Positions 41,829-51,113 of a stretch of 64,000 nt of DNA are shown piece by piece. Numbering within the stretch: position 1 is the first letter of the stretch; each line of letters opens with the position of its first letter. A program made the position numbers and the translations under genes. The DNA is from Neobacillus niacini (GTDB lineage: Bacteria; Bacillota; Bacilli; Bacillales; Cytobacillaceae), in assembly GCF_019749295.1 (NCBI RefSeq), contig NZ_JACWFG010000022.1:28260-92259 (forward strand). Reading direction: 5' to 3'. The notes under the pieces were generated by a model. That model had not been told where the DNA came from. It searched no databases and worked only from the letters and a program-made list of their open reading frames with translations.

Positions 41829-42218
41829 TTAGTTGTTTTCAGCTTTGAAAAAATTCTTATAAGATAAAAGCAGTGCCGCTATAGATAGCAATAAAAATAT
41901 AACGTCTGGCATGAAGGTACCAAAACCGATGATATGAAGGATAAAGAATAACGGGTACACCCAGCATACATACCAAGACCAACGAAGACCTTTACGATAG
42001 GCATTTGTTAGAATGGCAATACCAAATAAAGTCATGCCAATGACCAACGATCCACGCAGCTTTAATTCAATTCCAGCAGCGGTTTGATCATTTGATAAAT
42101 AAGCGTGTAAAACGGAACCTTCAGCCACAGGTCCGTTTTCCCCCGAAATACTGATAATTAGCATCAAAACTTGTATGAGAAGTAAAAGGATCCAAGCTTT
42201 TGTTTGTAAAAACTTCAT
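41829..42218 (-). CDS. Hypothetical four-helix membrane protein
   Basis: 129 residues; helices near 8-26, 58-76, 83-99 and 103-122. No family recognised. AGGAG lies nine bases before ATG 42218; the ATG at 42227 touches that site and is less likely. Confidence 0.7.
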   Translation of the reverse strand: MKFLQTKAWILLLLIQVLMLIISISGENGPVAEGSVLHAYLSNDQTAAGIELKLRGSLVIGMTLFGIAILTNAYRKGLRWSWYVCWVYPLFFILHIIGFGTFMPDVIFLLLSIAALLLSYKNFFKAENN

Positions 42219-42469
42219 TCCCACCATCTCCTCTCAAGTAATTTCAATTAGTAGGATAATAGTCCATAATCTCCAAATATCCTATTAGGATATTATTATC
42301 ATTATCTAAGGTTATTCCTATTTTTATAAATAATTATTTTCTTACTATCGTATACTCGTTTCTTTTCGAATGAACATCCCTCCTTTTTCAGGAACCCTTG
42401 GAAATTATTATGAAACTTCTCTTCGCATTCATTCGTATAACTAGTACTTGGAAAGAAGGTGACACAAAT

Positions 42470-44164
42470 ATGCAGAAAACATGGTTAACAAGCTTTCTAT
42501 TGGCTGCACTCTTATTTCTCTTCCCCCACCAAAGTTTGGCTGTGGAGTTTTCGATTACCAATGTAAAAATTGATGCTTTTCTGCGCGATAACGGGAATGT
42601 GGAAGTAGAAGAAACGCATACGTATGCGTTTGAAGGCGAATTTGGCGGGATTACCCGTGAAGTGGTTCCGAAAGAGGGAGCTGCTATCAGCCAATTTACG
42701 GCAACCGAGAATGGTAAAAATTTACGAATTGAAAAAGAAGATAACTTATATAAGGTCCACCGAAAAGGTGAGGACGAGACCATTACAGTGAAGCTTCACT
42801 ATACTATTGAAAATGGATTAGAGGTCTATCAGGATGTGGTGCAATTTTATTGGCCGTTTTTTGATGACCGAAATGAATCTGACTATGAGGATATCTCGAT
42901 CAGTATTCACCCTCCTGCACAGACGGAAGATGTGATTGCCTTTGGGTACGACGAGGCGTTTAAGACTGAAACCATTCAGGAAGATGGGTCCGTCCTTTTT
43001 AAATTAGGCTATGTTCCTAGTAATACGAATGCTGATATCCGTGCGGCCTATCCTGCCAGTCTTTTTCCAAATGCGCCTCTCACCGCTGATAAACCGATGA
43101 AAGAGGACATCCTTAATGCAGAACAAGGGCTCATTAAAGAGGCTGAAGCAGATGCTAAAACAACGGACACACTATCTACCATTAGTAAAATAGGACTCCC
43201 GACTTTTGCCATTTTATTGTTCCTGCTTATCTTGCGCGATTGGATGGCAGCGCGTTCCAAAAGCCACAGCCTCATGCGTGAAGGAACCCAATTCCATTCA
43301 GTTCCTAAGCAAATCATGAGTTTACCGGCTACCATCTATTTTACAAACAGCAGCTATCTTCCACCGCAAGCGATGGCCGCAGCTTTACTAGATTTGGTAC
43401 GCCAGGGGTATGTGTCTAAAACCGATGATGACCAGTTTCAGAAACTTAGCTCAAAAGGCAAACATAAGCATGAGAATATATTGATGGAATGGCTTTTTGA
43501 GAAAATCGGCAGTAAATCTTCCTTTACCTTTGATGACTTAAGCGCGTATACAAAAAACAAGAAAAACCACTCTCAATACCACTTATTTCAAACACAATGG
43601 CTCGGTGCCATTAAAGAAGAAGTGGTAAGTTATTCTCTTTACGAAAATAAAAAGACCTATCGTTTTCTCATTGGTTTTTCGAGCATCTTAATGCTGCCAT
43701 TTTTATTCTTTTTTCCGATTTATGATCTTCTGGGCCCATTTTTTGCAGCACTCCTATTGTTTCTTACAGTTATCATCTATGCTATTGCCTATCGTCCCAA
43801 GACCTGGGAGGGTGCCCGAATACTCTTAGACTGGAAGCAGTTTAAAACGACCTTTAAAGAAACATCCCGATCAGATTGGGAGAAATGGTCCGAAGAAGAT
43901 CGCATGCGTGCTTATATTTACGGTCTTGGAATCAGCAGTAACGACGTTAATAGGAAAAATGATGAACTCATCACAGCTTTTACTCCGCCTGAACGTAATT
44001 CTTATGATGACGCACTCTTTTACTCTATTGCCTATATCGGACCAATGACCTCTACAAATTTCCGTTCTGCCAATCAATCAACAAGCAGCGGCGACGGCGG
44101 CAGTTCTAGCTCTAGTGGTGGTGGCGGAACTGGCGGCGGGGGCGGCGGCTCCGGTGCGTTCTAA
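42470..44164 (+). CDS. DUF2207 membrane protein with Gly-rich tail
   Basis: A 564-residue surface/membrane protein. Signal peptide MQKTWLTSFLLAALLFLFP ending near SLA; extracellular DUF2207 domain (EFSITNVKIDAFLRDNGNVE, ITREVVPKEG, VVQFYWPFFDDR); a helix near residues 228-246; a cytoplasmic winged-helix-like part; two more helices around 400-440; and a tail of Ser then Gly (GGGGTGGGGGGSGAF), as usual for DUF2207 proteins. Function unknown. Start at 42470 by signal peptide and AAGGTG. Confidence 0.88.
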   Translation: MQKTWLTSFLLAALLFLFPHQSLAVEFSITNVKIDAFLRDNGNVEVEETHTYAFEGEFGGITREVVPKEGAAISQFTATENGKNLRIEKEDNLYKVHRKGEDETITVKLHYTIENGLEVYQDVVQFYWPFFDDRNESDYEDISISIHPPAQTEDVIAFGYDEAFKTETIQEDGSVLFKLGYVPSNTNADIRAAYPASLFPNAPLTADKPMKEDILNAEQGLIKEAEADAKTTDTLSTISKIGLPTFAILLFLLILRDWMAARSKSHSLMREGTQFHSVPKQIMSLPATIYFTNSSYLPPQAMAAALLDLVRQGYVSKTDDDQFQKLSSKGKHKHENILMEWLFEKIGSKSSFTFDDLSAYTKNKKNHSQYHLFQTQWLGAIKEEVVSYSLYENKKTYRFLIGFSSILMLPFLFFFPIYDLLGPFFAALLLFLTVIIYAIAYRPKTWEGARILLDWKQFKTTFKETSRSDWEKWSEEDRMRAYIYGLGISSNDVNRKNDELITAFTPPERNSYDDALFYSIAYIGPMTSTNFRSANQSTSSGDGGSSSSSGGGGTGGGGGGSGAF

Positions 44165-44166
44165 AG

Positions 44167-44198
44167 AAAGCTTGAGGATGAACCTCAAGCTTTTTCCT
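44167..44198 (+). terminator. Terminator of the DUF2207 gene
   Basis: AAAGCTTGAGG / CCTCAAGCTTT stem, 5-nt loop, T tail. Confidence 0.92.
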
Positions 44199-44349
44199 TT
44201 ACCTATTATCCGCCAACACTGTGACTTTCTGCCAATATGTACTATTATAGAGTAAGAGATGTCCATATTTTCAAAAATGGAATACACACAAATACAGTCC
44301 TCGAATCTTAAAAGTGGAAGCCTACTATTTATTAAATGGAGGGGAATTT

Positions 44350-45507
44350 ATGTATCCAAATATTTTAAGGCACCCAGGTCCGACACCCATTCCTAAAAAG
44401 GTTCAGCACGTCATGAACCAGGATATGATTAGTCACCGCACTCCGGAGTTTGTCACGTTATATCAAGAAACCACCCAACGTGTGAAACCCATTTTCGGAA
44501 CAAAACAAGATATTTTACTTCTGCCATCAGGCGGTACAGCAGCTCTAGAAGCAGCCGCAGTAAATACGGTCTCTCCTGGAGAAGAGGTGGTAGTCATTAC
44601 CGTCGGCGCCTTTGGTGATTATTTCGTCTCTATATGTGAGAAAAATAGTTTCAAGGTACATAAGCTTGAAAAAAGCTGGGGCGAGGCATGTACGGAAGAA
44701 GACCTTATTCAATTTCTAAAACCTTTAACGAATATTAAAGCCGTTTTTGCTACCTATAATGAAACTTCAACAGGAATCTTAAACCCCATTGAAAAACTAG
44801 CGAAGGTAGTTCGTGATCATACAGACGCTCTATTTATCGTCGATGGAGTCAGCTGCCTTGGCGGAGCTCCTGCTGAAATGGATCAATGGGGGATTGATAT
44901 TTTAGTAACCGGTTCTCAAAAAGCGATGATGCTCCCTCCAGGACTTTCCCTGATTAGCGTGAGCGACAGGGCCTGGAAAGTAATAGAGGAAACCTCAAAA
45001 CCTGCTTATTACTTAGATTTACTAAGCTATCGCGAGTGGGCAGTCAAAGGAATGACGCCTAACACCCCTGCTATCTCACTGATTATGGGACTTTCTGCCG
45101 TATGTGACTTGATTGAGGAGGAAGGTGGATTTGCCCAGACGGTTGCCAGGCACGAATTAATGAAAAATATGGTCCGCGAGGCCATGGGGGCACTTTCTAT
45201 TGGATTGTTAACATCCGATGAGTTTGCATCACCGACCATTACTGCGATACGTGCACCGGAAGGTATAGATCTGCCTTCGTTTCTTAGCCATTTAAAGGAG
45301 AAATACCACCTTGATTTTGCCGGCGGACTTGGTCACCTGCAAGGGAAGATTTTCCGTTTTGGCCATATGGGCTATTGCTTCCCGAGTGATGTCCTTCAAG
45401 CTGTTTCCCTGATCGAAGCTGGTTTACAAGACTTCTCTTATTCCTTCGAATCAGGAGCAGGAGTGGCTGCGGCACAAAAGGTATTTTTGGCTGCTCAACG
45501 GAAGTAG
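44350..45507 (+). CDS. Class V aminotransferase (alanine-glyoxylate / serine-pyruvate type)
   Basis: A 385-residue PLP enzyme: LRHPGPTPIPKKVQHVMNQD, LPSGGTAALEAAAVN, TYNETSTGI, LFIVDGVSCLGG and the PLP-lysine in TGSQKAMMLPPGL (K191). It belongs to the group including PucG, serine-glyoxylate and alanine-glyoxylate aminotransferases; glyoxylate as amino acceptor would link it to glycolate oxidation at 21-24 kb, though it is not adjacent. Start at 44350 because GGAGGGG lies five bases before. Confidence 0.9.
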   Translation: MYPNILRHPGPTPIPKKVQHVMNQDMISHRTPEFVTLYQETTQRVKPIFGTKQDILLLPSGGTAALEAAAVNTVSPGEEVVVITVGAFGDYFVSICEKNSFKVHKLEKSWGEACTEEDLIQFLKPLTNIKAVFATYNETSTGILNPIEKLAKVVRDHTDALFIVDGVSCLGGAPAEMDQWGIDILVTGSQKAMMLPPGLSLISVSDRAWKVIEETSKPAYYLDLLSYREWAVKGMTPNTPAISLIMGLSAVCDLIEEEGGFAQTVARHELMKNMVREAMGALSIGLLTSDEFASPTITAIRAPEGIDLPSFLSHLKEKYHLDFAGGLGHLQGKIFRFGHMGYCFPSDVLQAVSLIEAGLQDFSYSFESGAGVAAAQKVFLAAQRK

Positions 45508-45566
45508 TTCTAATGAGGCATGGTCTTCGTGGTCATGTCTCTTTATTATTATAGACTCTAGCTTCT

Positions 45567-45740
45567 CTGCACTGACCTAATCGTTTTTTCCATATTCACA
45601 TCGGTCACTCCAGTCCTCCTGCATTGACCCAAACGCTTTTCCTCCACCCTCTTCGGTCACTCCAGCCCCTCTGCATTGACCCAAATTCCTTTCCTCCACC
45701 CTCTTCGGGCACTCCAGACTTCCTGCATTAACCCGAATAC
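45567..45740. repeat. 52-bp tandem array (array 3)
   Basis: Units starting CTGCATTGACCCAAA at 45567, 45619, 45671 and 45723, exactly 52 bp apart; the last is partial. Each has a distant inverted repeat TGACCCAA / TTCGGTCA around about 19 nt. Lies in the 366-bp gap between aminotransferase and aldo/keto reductase genes, where no ORF is seen. Confidence 0.88.
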
Positions 45741-45873
45741 CATTTAAATCGGCATTACGGTAACTCCATCCTACCTTCTAAACTTACACAGTTCCTGTCT
45801 TACCCAATCAAACCCATATTATGGTATAGTACGAGTAGTTTAGAAAAATTAAATTGACGGGAGGAATTTGTTT

Positions 45874-46818
45874 ATGCAATATCGTCGTCTTGGCAACACC
45901 GGCTTGAAGGTTAGTGAAATTAGCCTAGGCAGCTGGCTTACATATGGGGGATATGTCGAAGAACAGAATGCAGTTTCATCTATTGACCTCGCCTATGAAT
46001 CAGGAATTAACTTCTTTGACACTGCGAATGTTTACATACGTGGAGAAGCTGAAAAAGTGGTAGGTAAGGCATTAAACAAATATCCAAGGAGCTCTTATGT
46101 CCTAGCAACAAAGGTATTTGGACAAATGGGTGATGGTCCAAACGATCAGGGATTATCACGTAAACACATCATGGAGCAATGCGATGCGAGTCTAAAGCGT
46201 CTTGGTATGGATTATATCGATATTTACTATTGCCACCGTTACCACCCTGAAACACCATTACACGAAACGCTTAGAGCTTTGGATGACTTGGTGCGTCAAG
46301 GAAAGGTTCTCTATGTCGGTGTTAGTGAGTGGACTGCAGAGCAAATTACTGAAGCCGTGCACCTTGCGGATAAGAAACTTCTTGACCGGATTGTCGTGAA
46401 TCAACCAAACTACAGCATGCTGCAGCGCTATATTGAGAAAGAAATAATTCCTGTCAGCGAAAAGCACGGTATCGGACAAGTAGTCTTCTCTCCACTTGCA
46501 CAAGGTGTACTAACAGGAAAGTACAAAAAAGGCGAAAACGTCCCAGAAGGAAGCCGTGCTGCGCAAGCGAACACAAACATGTCCCATATCCTTACACCAC
46601 AAAACTTAGACAAAGTGGAACAATTAAGGCTGGTAGCCTATGAGGAAGATCTAACATTAGCTCAGCTTGCAATCGCATGGATCCTGCGCCAGCAAAATGT
46701 AGCTAGTGCCCTGGTTGGAGCAAGTCGTCCAGAGCAGCTTGAAGAAACCATAAAAGCATCAGGCATCAAACTATCGAGTGAAACGCTTGAAAAAATCAAC
46801 GAAATTTTAGCTGACTAA
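45874..46818 (+). CDS. Aldo/keto reductase (KCNAB-like)
   Basis: A 314-residue NADPH-dependent reductase: MQYRRLGNTGLKVSEISLGS, catalytic Asp/Tyr in FFDTANVY, Lys in LATKVFG, His in YYCHRYHP, cofactor motif IAWILRQQNVASALVGASRP. Resembles the voltage-gated-channel beta-subunit type of AKR. GGGAGG is nine bases before ATG 45874; the upstream TTG frame start is less likely. Confidence 0.92.
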   Translation: MQYRRLGNTGLKVSEISLGSWLTYGGYVEEQNAVSSIDLAYESGINFFDTANVYIRGEAEKVVGKALNKYPRSSYVLATKVFGQMGDGPNDQGLSRKHIMEQCDASLKRLGMDYIDIYYCHRYHPETPLHETLRALDDLVRQGKVLYVGVSEWTAEQITEAVHLADKKLLDRIVVNQPNYSMLQRYIEKEIIPVSEKHGIGQVVFSPLAQGVLTGKYKKGENVPEGSRAAQANTNMSHILTPQNLDKVEQLRLVAYEEDLTLAQLAIAWILRQQNVASALVGASRPEQLEETIKASGIKLSSETLEKINEILAD

Positions 46819-46822
46819 TTGA

Positions 46823-46856
46823 GAAAGGATACCGTCATTTGACAGGGTATCCTTTC
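46823..46856. terminator. Hairpin between convergent genes
   Basis: GAAAGGATACC / GGTATCCTTTC with an inner GTCA / TGAC. No long T tract, so termination efficiency is uncertain. Confidence 0.6.
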
Positions 46857-46860
46857 CTTG

Positions 46861-46874
46861 TGGTGACAGGCACC
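46861..46874. repeat. Single arm of the GGTGCCTGTCACC element
   Basis: TGGTGACAGGCACC, one outer arm of the palindrome at 10924, in the gap between two convergent genes. Confidence 0.75.
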
Positions 46875-46887
46875 TTCATTTGGACTT

Positions 46888-48078
46888 TTAATTTAATTCA
46901 TAATAACTGCAAACAACCTGACCAACTGATTTCGCAGCTACTAAAAGTGCCTCTTCATCAATATCAAATTTCGGATGGTGATTGAAGTAAGGCTGTTCTG
47001 CCCCCTTTGGAGTACAGGCAATGTAAAAGAAGCAGGCAGGGAATTTTTCAGCATAATAAGCAAAATCTTCGGATGGAGCCATCGCCGGAAATTCCCTCAC
47101 CTCTTTTATATCTGAATCATTCATGCTTCTTAAACTTTCCGCAACCATTGCCGTAAGCTTAGGGTCGTTGTATAAAGGCGGATAATCTGGTGTATAGGTA
47201 AGCTCACAGGTTACGCCAAATTCTTCTTCAATTCCTCTTACAATCCGCTTCACTTCTTTTTCAATCGTTTCCTTTGTTTCTACCGTCATATAGCGAATAT
47301 CGCCTTCAAGTTCAACGCTGTCCTTGATTACGTTGAATGTACCTTTTCCATCAAACGATCCAATGGTGATGACACCTACATCGAAAGGACTTAATCTTCG
47401 GCTGACGATGGTTTGCGCTGCCGTAACAAAATGTGCGGCAGCGACAATGGCGTCGTTTGCGAGATGAGGCGAGGAACCATGTCCGCCTCTTCCTTGCACC
47501 TTCAATTTCATGTATGCTCTTCCATTGAAGGAATACCCGGCATGATAACCTACAGTACCAGCTGGTCCCATTGGCAGCAAATGAATGCCATAAACCGCAT
47601 CTAAGTCATCAATCAAACCAGATTCAACAATACTTTTTGCCCCGCCAGGCGGGACTTCTTCTGCATGTTGGTGAATGATTTTAATGGTACCGGGGATGGA
47701 ATCCTTTAACTTGATTAAACAATCAGCCAAAACTAACAAGTAAGCCGTATGTCCGTCATGGCCGCACGCATGCATGACTCCTTCATTCTTTGACTTAAAG
47801 TGAACATCTGCTTCTTCTACAATCGGAAGGGCATCAAAATCAGCACGAAGACCGATGGTTTTCCCTGGTTTTCCACCTTTAATCGTAACGATAATGCCAT
47901 AACCATTCCCAACATTCGTTTGAATGTCCACTTCTTTCCCTTTATAAAAATCCGCAATATACTGAGCTGTCTTCTCTTCTTTAAAAGAAAGCTCAGGATT
48001 TTCATGTAAATGGCGGCGGATTTCAATCATTTCTTCTTTACGAGATTCTAACATCCCCATTAAATCGCTTTTCATCAT
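46888..48078 (-). CDS. M20-family amidohydrolase
   Basis: A 396-residue metallo-amidohydrolase of the peptidase M20D group (IAA-amino acid hydrolase, hippurate hydrolase, N-acetyldiaminopimelate deacetylase): IEIRRHLHENPELSFKEEKT, metal site HACGHDGHTAYLL, HQHAEEVPPGGAKS, GRGGHGSSPH, and SEDFAYYAEKFPACFFYI. Removes an acyl group from an N-acylated amino acid. Two adjacent ATGs; GGGGAG upstream. Not part of an operon. Confidence 0.92.
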   Translation of the reverse strand: MMKSDLMGMLESRKEEMIEIRRHLHENPELSFKEEKTAQYIADFYKGKEVDIQTNVGNGYGIIVTIKGGKPGKTIGLRADFDALPIVEEADVHFKSKNEGVMHACGHDGHTAYLLVLADCLIKLKDSIPGTIKIIHQHAEEVPPGGAKSIVESGLIDDLDAVYGIHLLPMGPAGTVGYHAGYSFNGRAYMKLKVQGRGGHGSSPHLANDAIVAAAHFVTAAQTIVSRRLSPFDVGVITIGSFDGKGTFNVIKDSVELEGDIRYMTVETKETIEKEVKRIVRGIEEEFGVTCELTYTPDYPPLYNDPKLTAMVAESLRSMNDSDIKEVREFPAMAPSEDFAYYAEKFPACFFYIACTPKGAEQPYFNHHPKFDIDEEALLVAAKSVGQVVCSYYELN

Positions 48079-48238
48079 TTCCGACTCCCCTATGCTTTTC
48101 TCTTATTTTGTAACATCCATCAAAATTTATTAAATTTTCTATTGCTAGTAATTTTATATTCTGATAATATAATAAAGCGTTGTTTTATTGGAAAGTTGAT
48201 ATTCAATATATCCTCGAGTCTTTCCTGCAGATAATTTT

Positions 48239-48395
48239 TTGACCACTTCCCTTAAGAAGTTAAGGCCATACGGACAGCCGGGTCAAATGCCGATTGGCAA
48301 CTTTAGTTGCCTTATTGATTGAGTTAAAAGCTCAAATTTTATAAGTTGGTTACTTTACAACCAGTGCAGATGCACACAACTTGTGAAACGGTCAA
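48239..48395. ncRNA. Candidate structured RNA, 157 nt
   Basis: Outer pair TTGACC / GGTCAA encloses CCTTAA-GAAG-TTAAGG, GGCAAC-TTTA-GTTGCC, TTGAG / CTCAA, and a compound stem AAGTTG / CAACTT that itself holds GTGC-AGAT-GCAC. The density of nested stems over 157 nt of otherwise AT-rich intergenic DNA suggests a functional RNA. I recognise no known riboswitch. Strand unclear: it lies upstream of both the M20 gene (minus) and the spermidine genes (plus). Confidence 0.5.
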
Positions 48396-48555
48396 TAAGA
48401 GTAGTAAAAGTAATTATTTGCTATATAGACTCTGATCCTATTAAGATATATTTTTGAATATTAACGAGCCTTTTTTCATAATGTCCTAGGACTTTTATGC
48501 CATGGGTATACTTCTACGGTATACTGTGCTTATTAATATTGATTAGATATCGAAA

Positions 48556-48601
48556 AACAAGTGTTGTGCGCTGTAAAGCGTTTGTTCACTTGTTTTTTTT
48601 G
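48556..48601 (+). terminator. Terminator within the leader of the spermidine genes
   Basis: AACAAGTG / CACTTGTT with an inner GCGCT / AGCG hairpin, followed by eight T, only 36 bp before the start of the dehydrogenase gene. Possible promoter TATACT-like elements lie just upstream (48495-48530). Suggests attenuation control. The rest of 48079-48636 shows no gene. Confidence 0.7.
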
Positions 48602-48636
48602 TTGGAAAAAAATTTATTTAGTAGGGAGATAGAAGA

Positions 48637-49875
48637 ATGGGAAAAGCACTTATTATTGGCGCCGGCGGCGTGGCATCAGTAGCAGTTCATAAATGTGTTC
48701 AAAACAGTGACGTATTTGAAGAGATTTGTATCGCTAGCCGTACAAAGTCAAAATGCGATGATTTAAAAGCAAAATTAGATGGCACAACAAAAACAAAGAT
48801 TACTACAGCACAAGTAGATGCAGATAATGTAGAAGAATTGATTGCTTTAATCAATGAAGTCAAACCAGATATCGTGATGAACTTAGCACTGCCATACCAG
48901 GACTTAACGATTATGGATGCTTGTCTTGCAACTAAGACTCACTATATGGATACAGCAAACTACGAGCCAGAAGATACAGCTAAATTTGAATACAAATGGC
49001 AGTGGGATTACAAAGAGCGCTTTGAAAAAGCTGGCATTACAGCTCTTCTAGGCAGCGGCTTTGATCCAGGTGTAACGGGAGTATTCTCTGCTTATGCGCT
49101 AAAACATTACTTTGATGAAATTGAATATATCGACATTCTTGACTGCAATGGCGGCGACCATGGCTATCCATTTGCAACAAACTTCAATCCTGAAATCAAT
49201 ATCCGTGAAGTATCTGCTAACGGCCGTTACTGGGAAAACGGTGAGTGGGTTGAAACTGAGCCAATGGAAATCAAACGCGAATATAACTTCGCTGAAGTTG
49301 GCCAAAAGGATATGTACTTGCTTTACCACGAAGAACTTGAATCTCTTGCGAAAAACATGCCAGGTCTTAAGCGTATCCGTTTCTTTATGACATTCGGACA
49401 AAGCTATATTACTCACCTTAAGGCGCTAGAAAATGTAAGAATGACTTCCATTGAACCAATCGAATTCGAAGGAAAGCAAATCATTCCGCTTCAATTCCTA
49501 AAGGCAGTTTTACCAGATCCAGCATCACTTGGACCACGCACAGTTGGTAAAACAAACATCGGCTGTATCTTCCAAGGTAAAAAAGACGGAAAACCGGTAA
49601 CGTATTATGTTTACAACGTTTGTGACCACCAAGAATGCTACCGTGAAGTTGGTTCTCAAGCTATCTCTTATACAACAGGTGTTCCTGCGATGATCGGTGC
49701 TGCAATGGTGATGACCGGAAAGTGGAATAAACCAGGCGTATTCAATATTGAAGAATTTAATCCAGATCCATTCATGGAAGAGTTAAACAAATGGGGACTT
49801 CCATGGGTAGAAGATTTCAATCCTGTGCTTGTTGATGAGCCAGCAAAAGAAAAAGAGTTGGAGCTTGTCAGGTAA
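48637..49875 (+). CDS. Carboxynorspermidine dehydrogenase (saccharopine dehydrogenase family)
   Basis: A 412-residue NAD(P)H-dependent enzyme condensing L-aspartate beta-semialdehyde with a diamine to carboxy(nor)spermidine. Rossmann start GKALIIGAGGVASVAVHKCV, then DTANYEPEDTAKFEYKWQWD and GSGFDPGVTGVFSAYALKHY, and VSQ-type C-terminal dimer region (VCDHQECYREVGSQAISYTT). Its role is confirmed by the decarboxylase gene starting one base after its stop. Together they give the SAM-independent spermidine route. GGGAGATAG precedes the ATG. Confidence 0.92.
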   Translation: MGKALIIGAGGVASVAVHKCVQNSDVFEEICIASRTKSKCDDLKAKLDGTTKTKITTAQVDADNVEELIALINEVKPDIVMNLALPYQDLTIMDACLATKTHYMDTANYEPEDTAKFEYKWQWDYKERFEKAGITALLGSGFDPGVTGVFSAYALKHYFDEIEYIDILDCNGGDHGYPFATNFNPEINIREVSANGRYWENGEWVETEPMEIKREYNFAEVGQKDMYLLYHEELESLAKNMPGLKRIRFFMTFGQSYITHLKALENVRMTSIEPIEFEGKQIIPLQFLKAVLPDPASLGPRTVGKTNIGCIFQGKKDGKPVTYYVYNVCDHQECYREVGSQAISYTTGVPAMIGAAMVMTGKWNKPGVFNIEEFNPDPFMEELNKWGLPWVEDFNPVLVDEPAKEKELELVR

Positions 49876-49876
49876 A

Positions 49877-51004
49877 ATGCGGTTCGAAGAATTACCAACA
49901 CCCTGTTATGTAGTGGATGAGGGTCTTCTTGAGAAGAACCTCAAAATCCTGAACGGCGTCATGGAACGTACAGGAGCAAAAATAGTTTTAGCACAAAAGG
50001 CCTTTTCTATGACAACAATGTATCCCCTCATTGGAAAATATTTAAGCGGTACAACAGCAAGTGGTATATTCGAGGCACGTCTTGGTTACGAAGAAATGGG
50101 CAAAGAAAATCATGTCTTTGCCCCTGCCTATCGTGAAGATGAAATCGACGAAATTATATCCATTTGTGATCATATCATCTTTAACTCCTTCTCACAGTTG
50201 GAGAAGTTTAAAGATAAAGCCCTTGCAGCTGGCAGCAAAGTCGGCTTACGCATTAATCCTGAATGTTCCACGCAGGATGGACATGAAATCTATGATCCAT
50301 GTTCACCGGGTTCTAGATTCGGTGTAAAACAAGAGGATTTCCGTCCGGAATTACTTAATGGTGTGTCAGGGCTGCATTTCCATACCCTATGTCAGCAAAA
50401 CTCTGATGATTTAGAGACCACTCTAAATGCAGTGGAAGAAAGATTTGGACAGTATCTTCCACAAATGGAATGGATCAACTTTGGCGGCGGCCACCATATT
50501 ACCAGAGAAGATTACGATATTCCGAGACTGGAAAACTGTATCAGAAGAATGCAGGAGAAGTATGGTTTAGAAGTATATCTTGAGCCCGGTGAAGCGATCG
50601 CCCTGAATGCAGGCTATTTAATCACGTCCGTTCTTGATTTACATCGAAACGGCGTTGAGATTGCGATTCTTGACACATCTGCAACCTGCCATATGCCTGA
50701 TGTATTAGAAATGCCTTATCGACCTCCATTGTTTGGTTCAGGTGAAGTGGGCGAAAAGCCATACACCTATCGTCTTGGCGGACAAACCTGTCTAACTGGC
50801 GATGTTATCGGCGATTATTCTTTTGATCAGCCATTAAAAAGCGGAGATCGTCTAGTTTTCGGCGATATGGCTATTTACTCTATGGTAAAAACGACTACGT
50901 TTAACGGCATGCCTTTACCAGCCATAGCGGTCCAAGATAAAAATGGTGACTGCACTGTTGTACGTGAATTCGGCTATCAGGATTTCAAAATGAGATTAGC
51001 ATAA
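49877..51004 (+). CDS. nspC: Carboxynorspermidine decarboxylase
   Basis: A 375-residue PLP enzyme of the alanine-racemase-fold decarboxylases. PTPCYVVDEGLLEKNLKIL, PLP Lys K41 in IVLAQKAFSM, NFGGGHHITREDYD, EPGEAIALNAGYL and LDTSATCHMPDVLEMPYRP are all typical of NspC/CANSDC. Decarboxylates carboxy(nor)spermidine to (nor)spermidine. Start chosen one base after the previous stop; a frame open upstream to 49829 would overlap the dehydrogenase gene. Confidence 0.92.
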   Translation: MRFEELPTPCYVVDEGLLEKNLKILNGVMERTGAKIVLAQKAFSMTTMYPLIGKYLSGTTASGIFEARLGYEEMGKENHVFAPAYREDEIDEIISICDHIIFNSFSQLEKFKDKALAAGSKVGLRINPECSTQDGHEIYDPCSPGSRFGVKQEDFRPELLNGVSGLHFHTLCQQNSDDLETTLNAVEERFGQYLPQMEWINFGGGHHITREDYDIPRLENCIRRMQEKYGLEVYLEPGEAIALNAGYLITSVLDLHRNGVEIAILDTSATCHMPDVLEMPYRPPLFGSGEVGEKPYTYRLGGQTCLTGDVIGDYSFDQPLKSGDRLVFGDMAIYSMVKTTTFNGMPLPAIAVQDKNGDCTVVREFGYQDFKMRLA

Positions 51005-51013
51005 ATCGCAGTT

Positions 51014-51048
51014 AAACCCTAGATTCTTAAAGAGTCTGGGGTTTTTAT
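51014..51048 (+). terminator. Terminator of the spermidine genes
   Basis: AACCCTAGATTC pairs with AGTCTGGGGTT (G-U pairs), 6-nt loop, then TTTTT. Confidence 0.85.
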
Positions 51049-51113
51049 ATATTCATTAAATAGTAACAATATTTTGACGCTTTATCCTGCTAATGAGGTA
51101 TAATAGAAAGAAA

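Noticed and set aside
44078..44287. ORF antisense to the Gly-rich tail of the DUF2207 protein
   Set aside because: It is the mirror of a low-complexity coding stretch, without ribosome site.
48239..48395. T-box, lysine or SAM riboswitch
   Set aside because: None of the conserved cores of these classes is present; left as an unnamed structured RNA.
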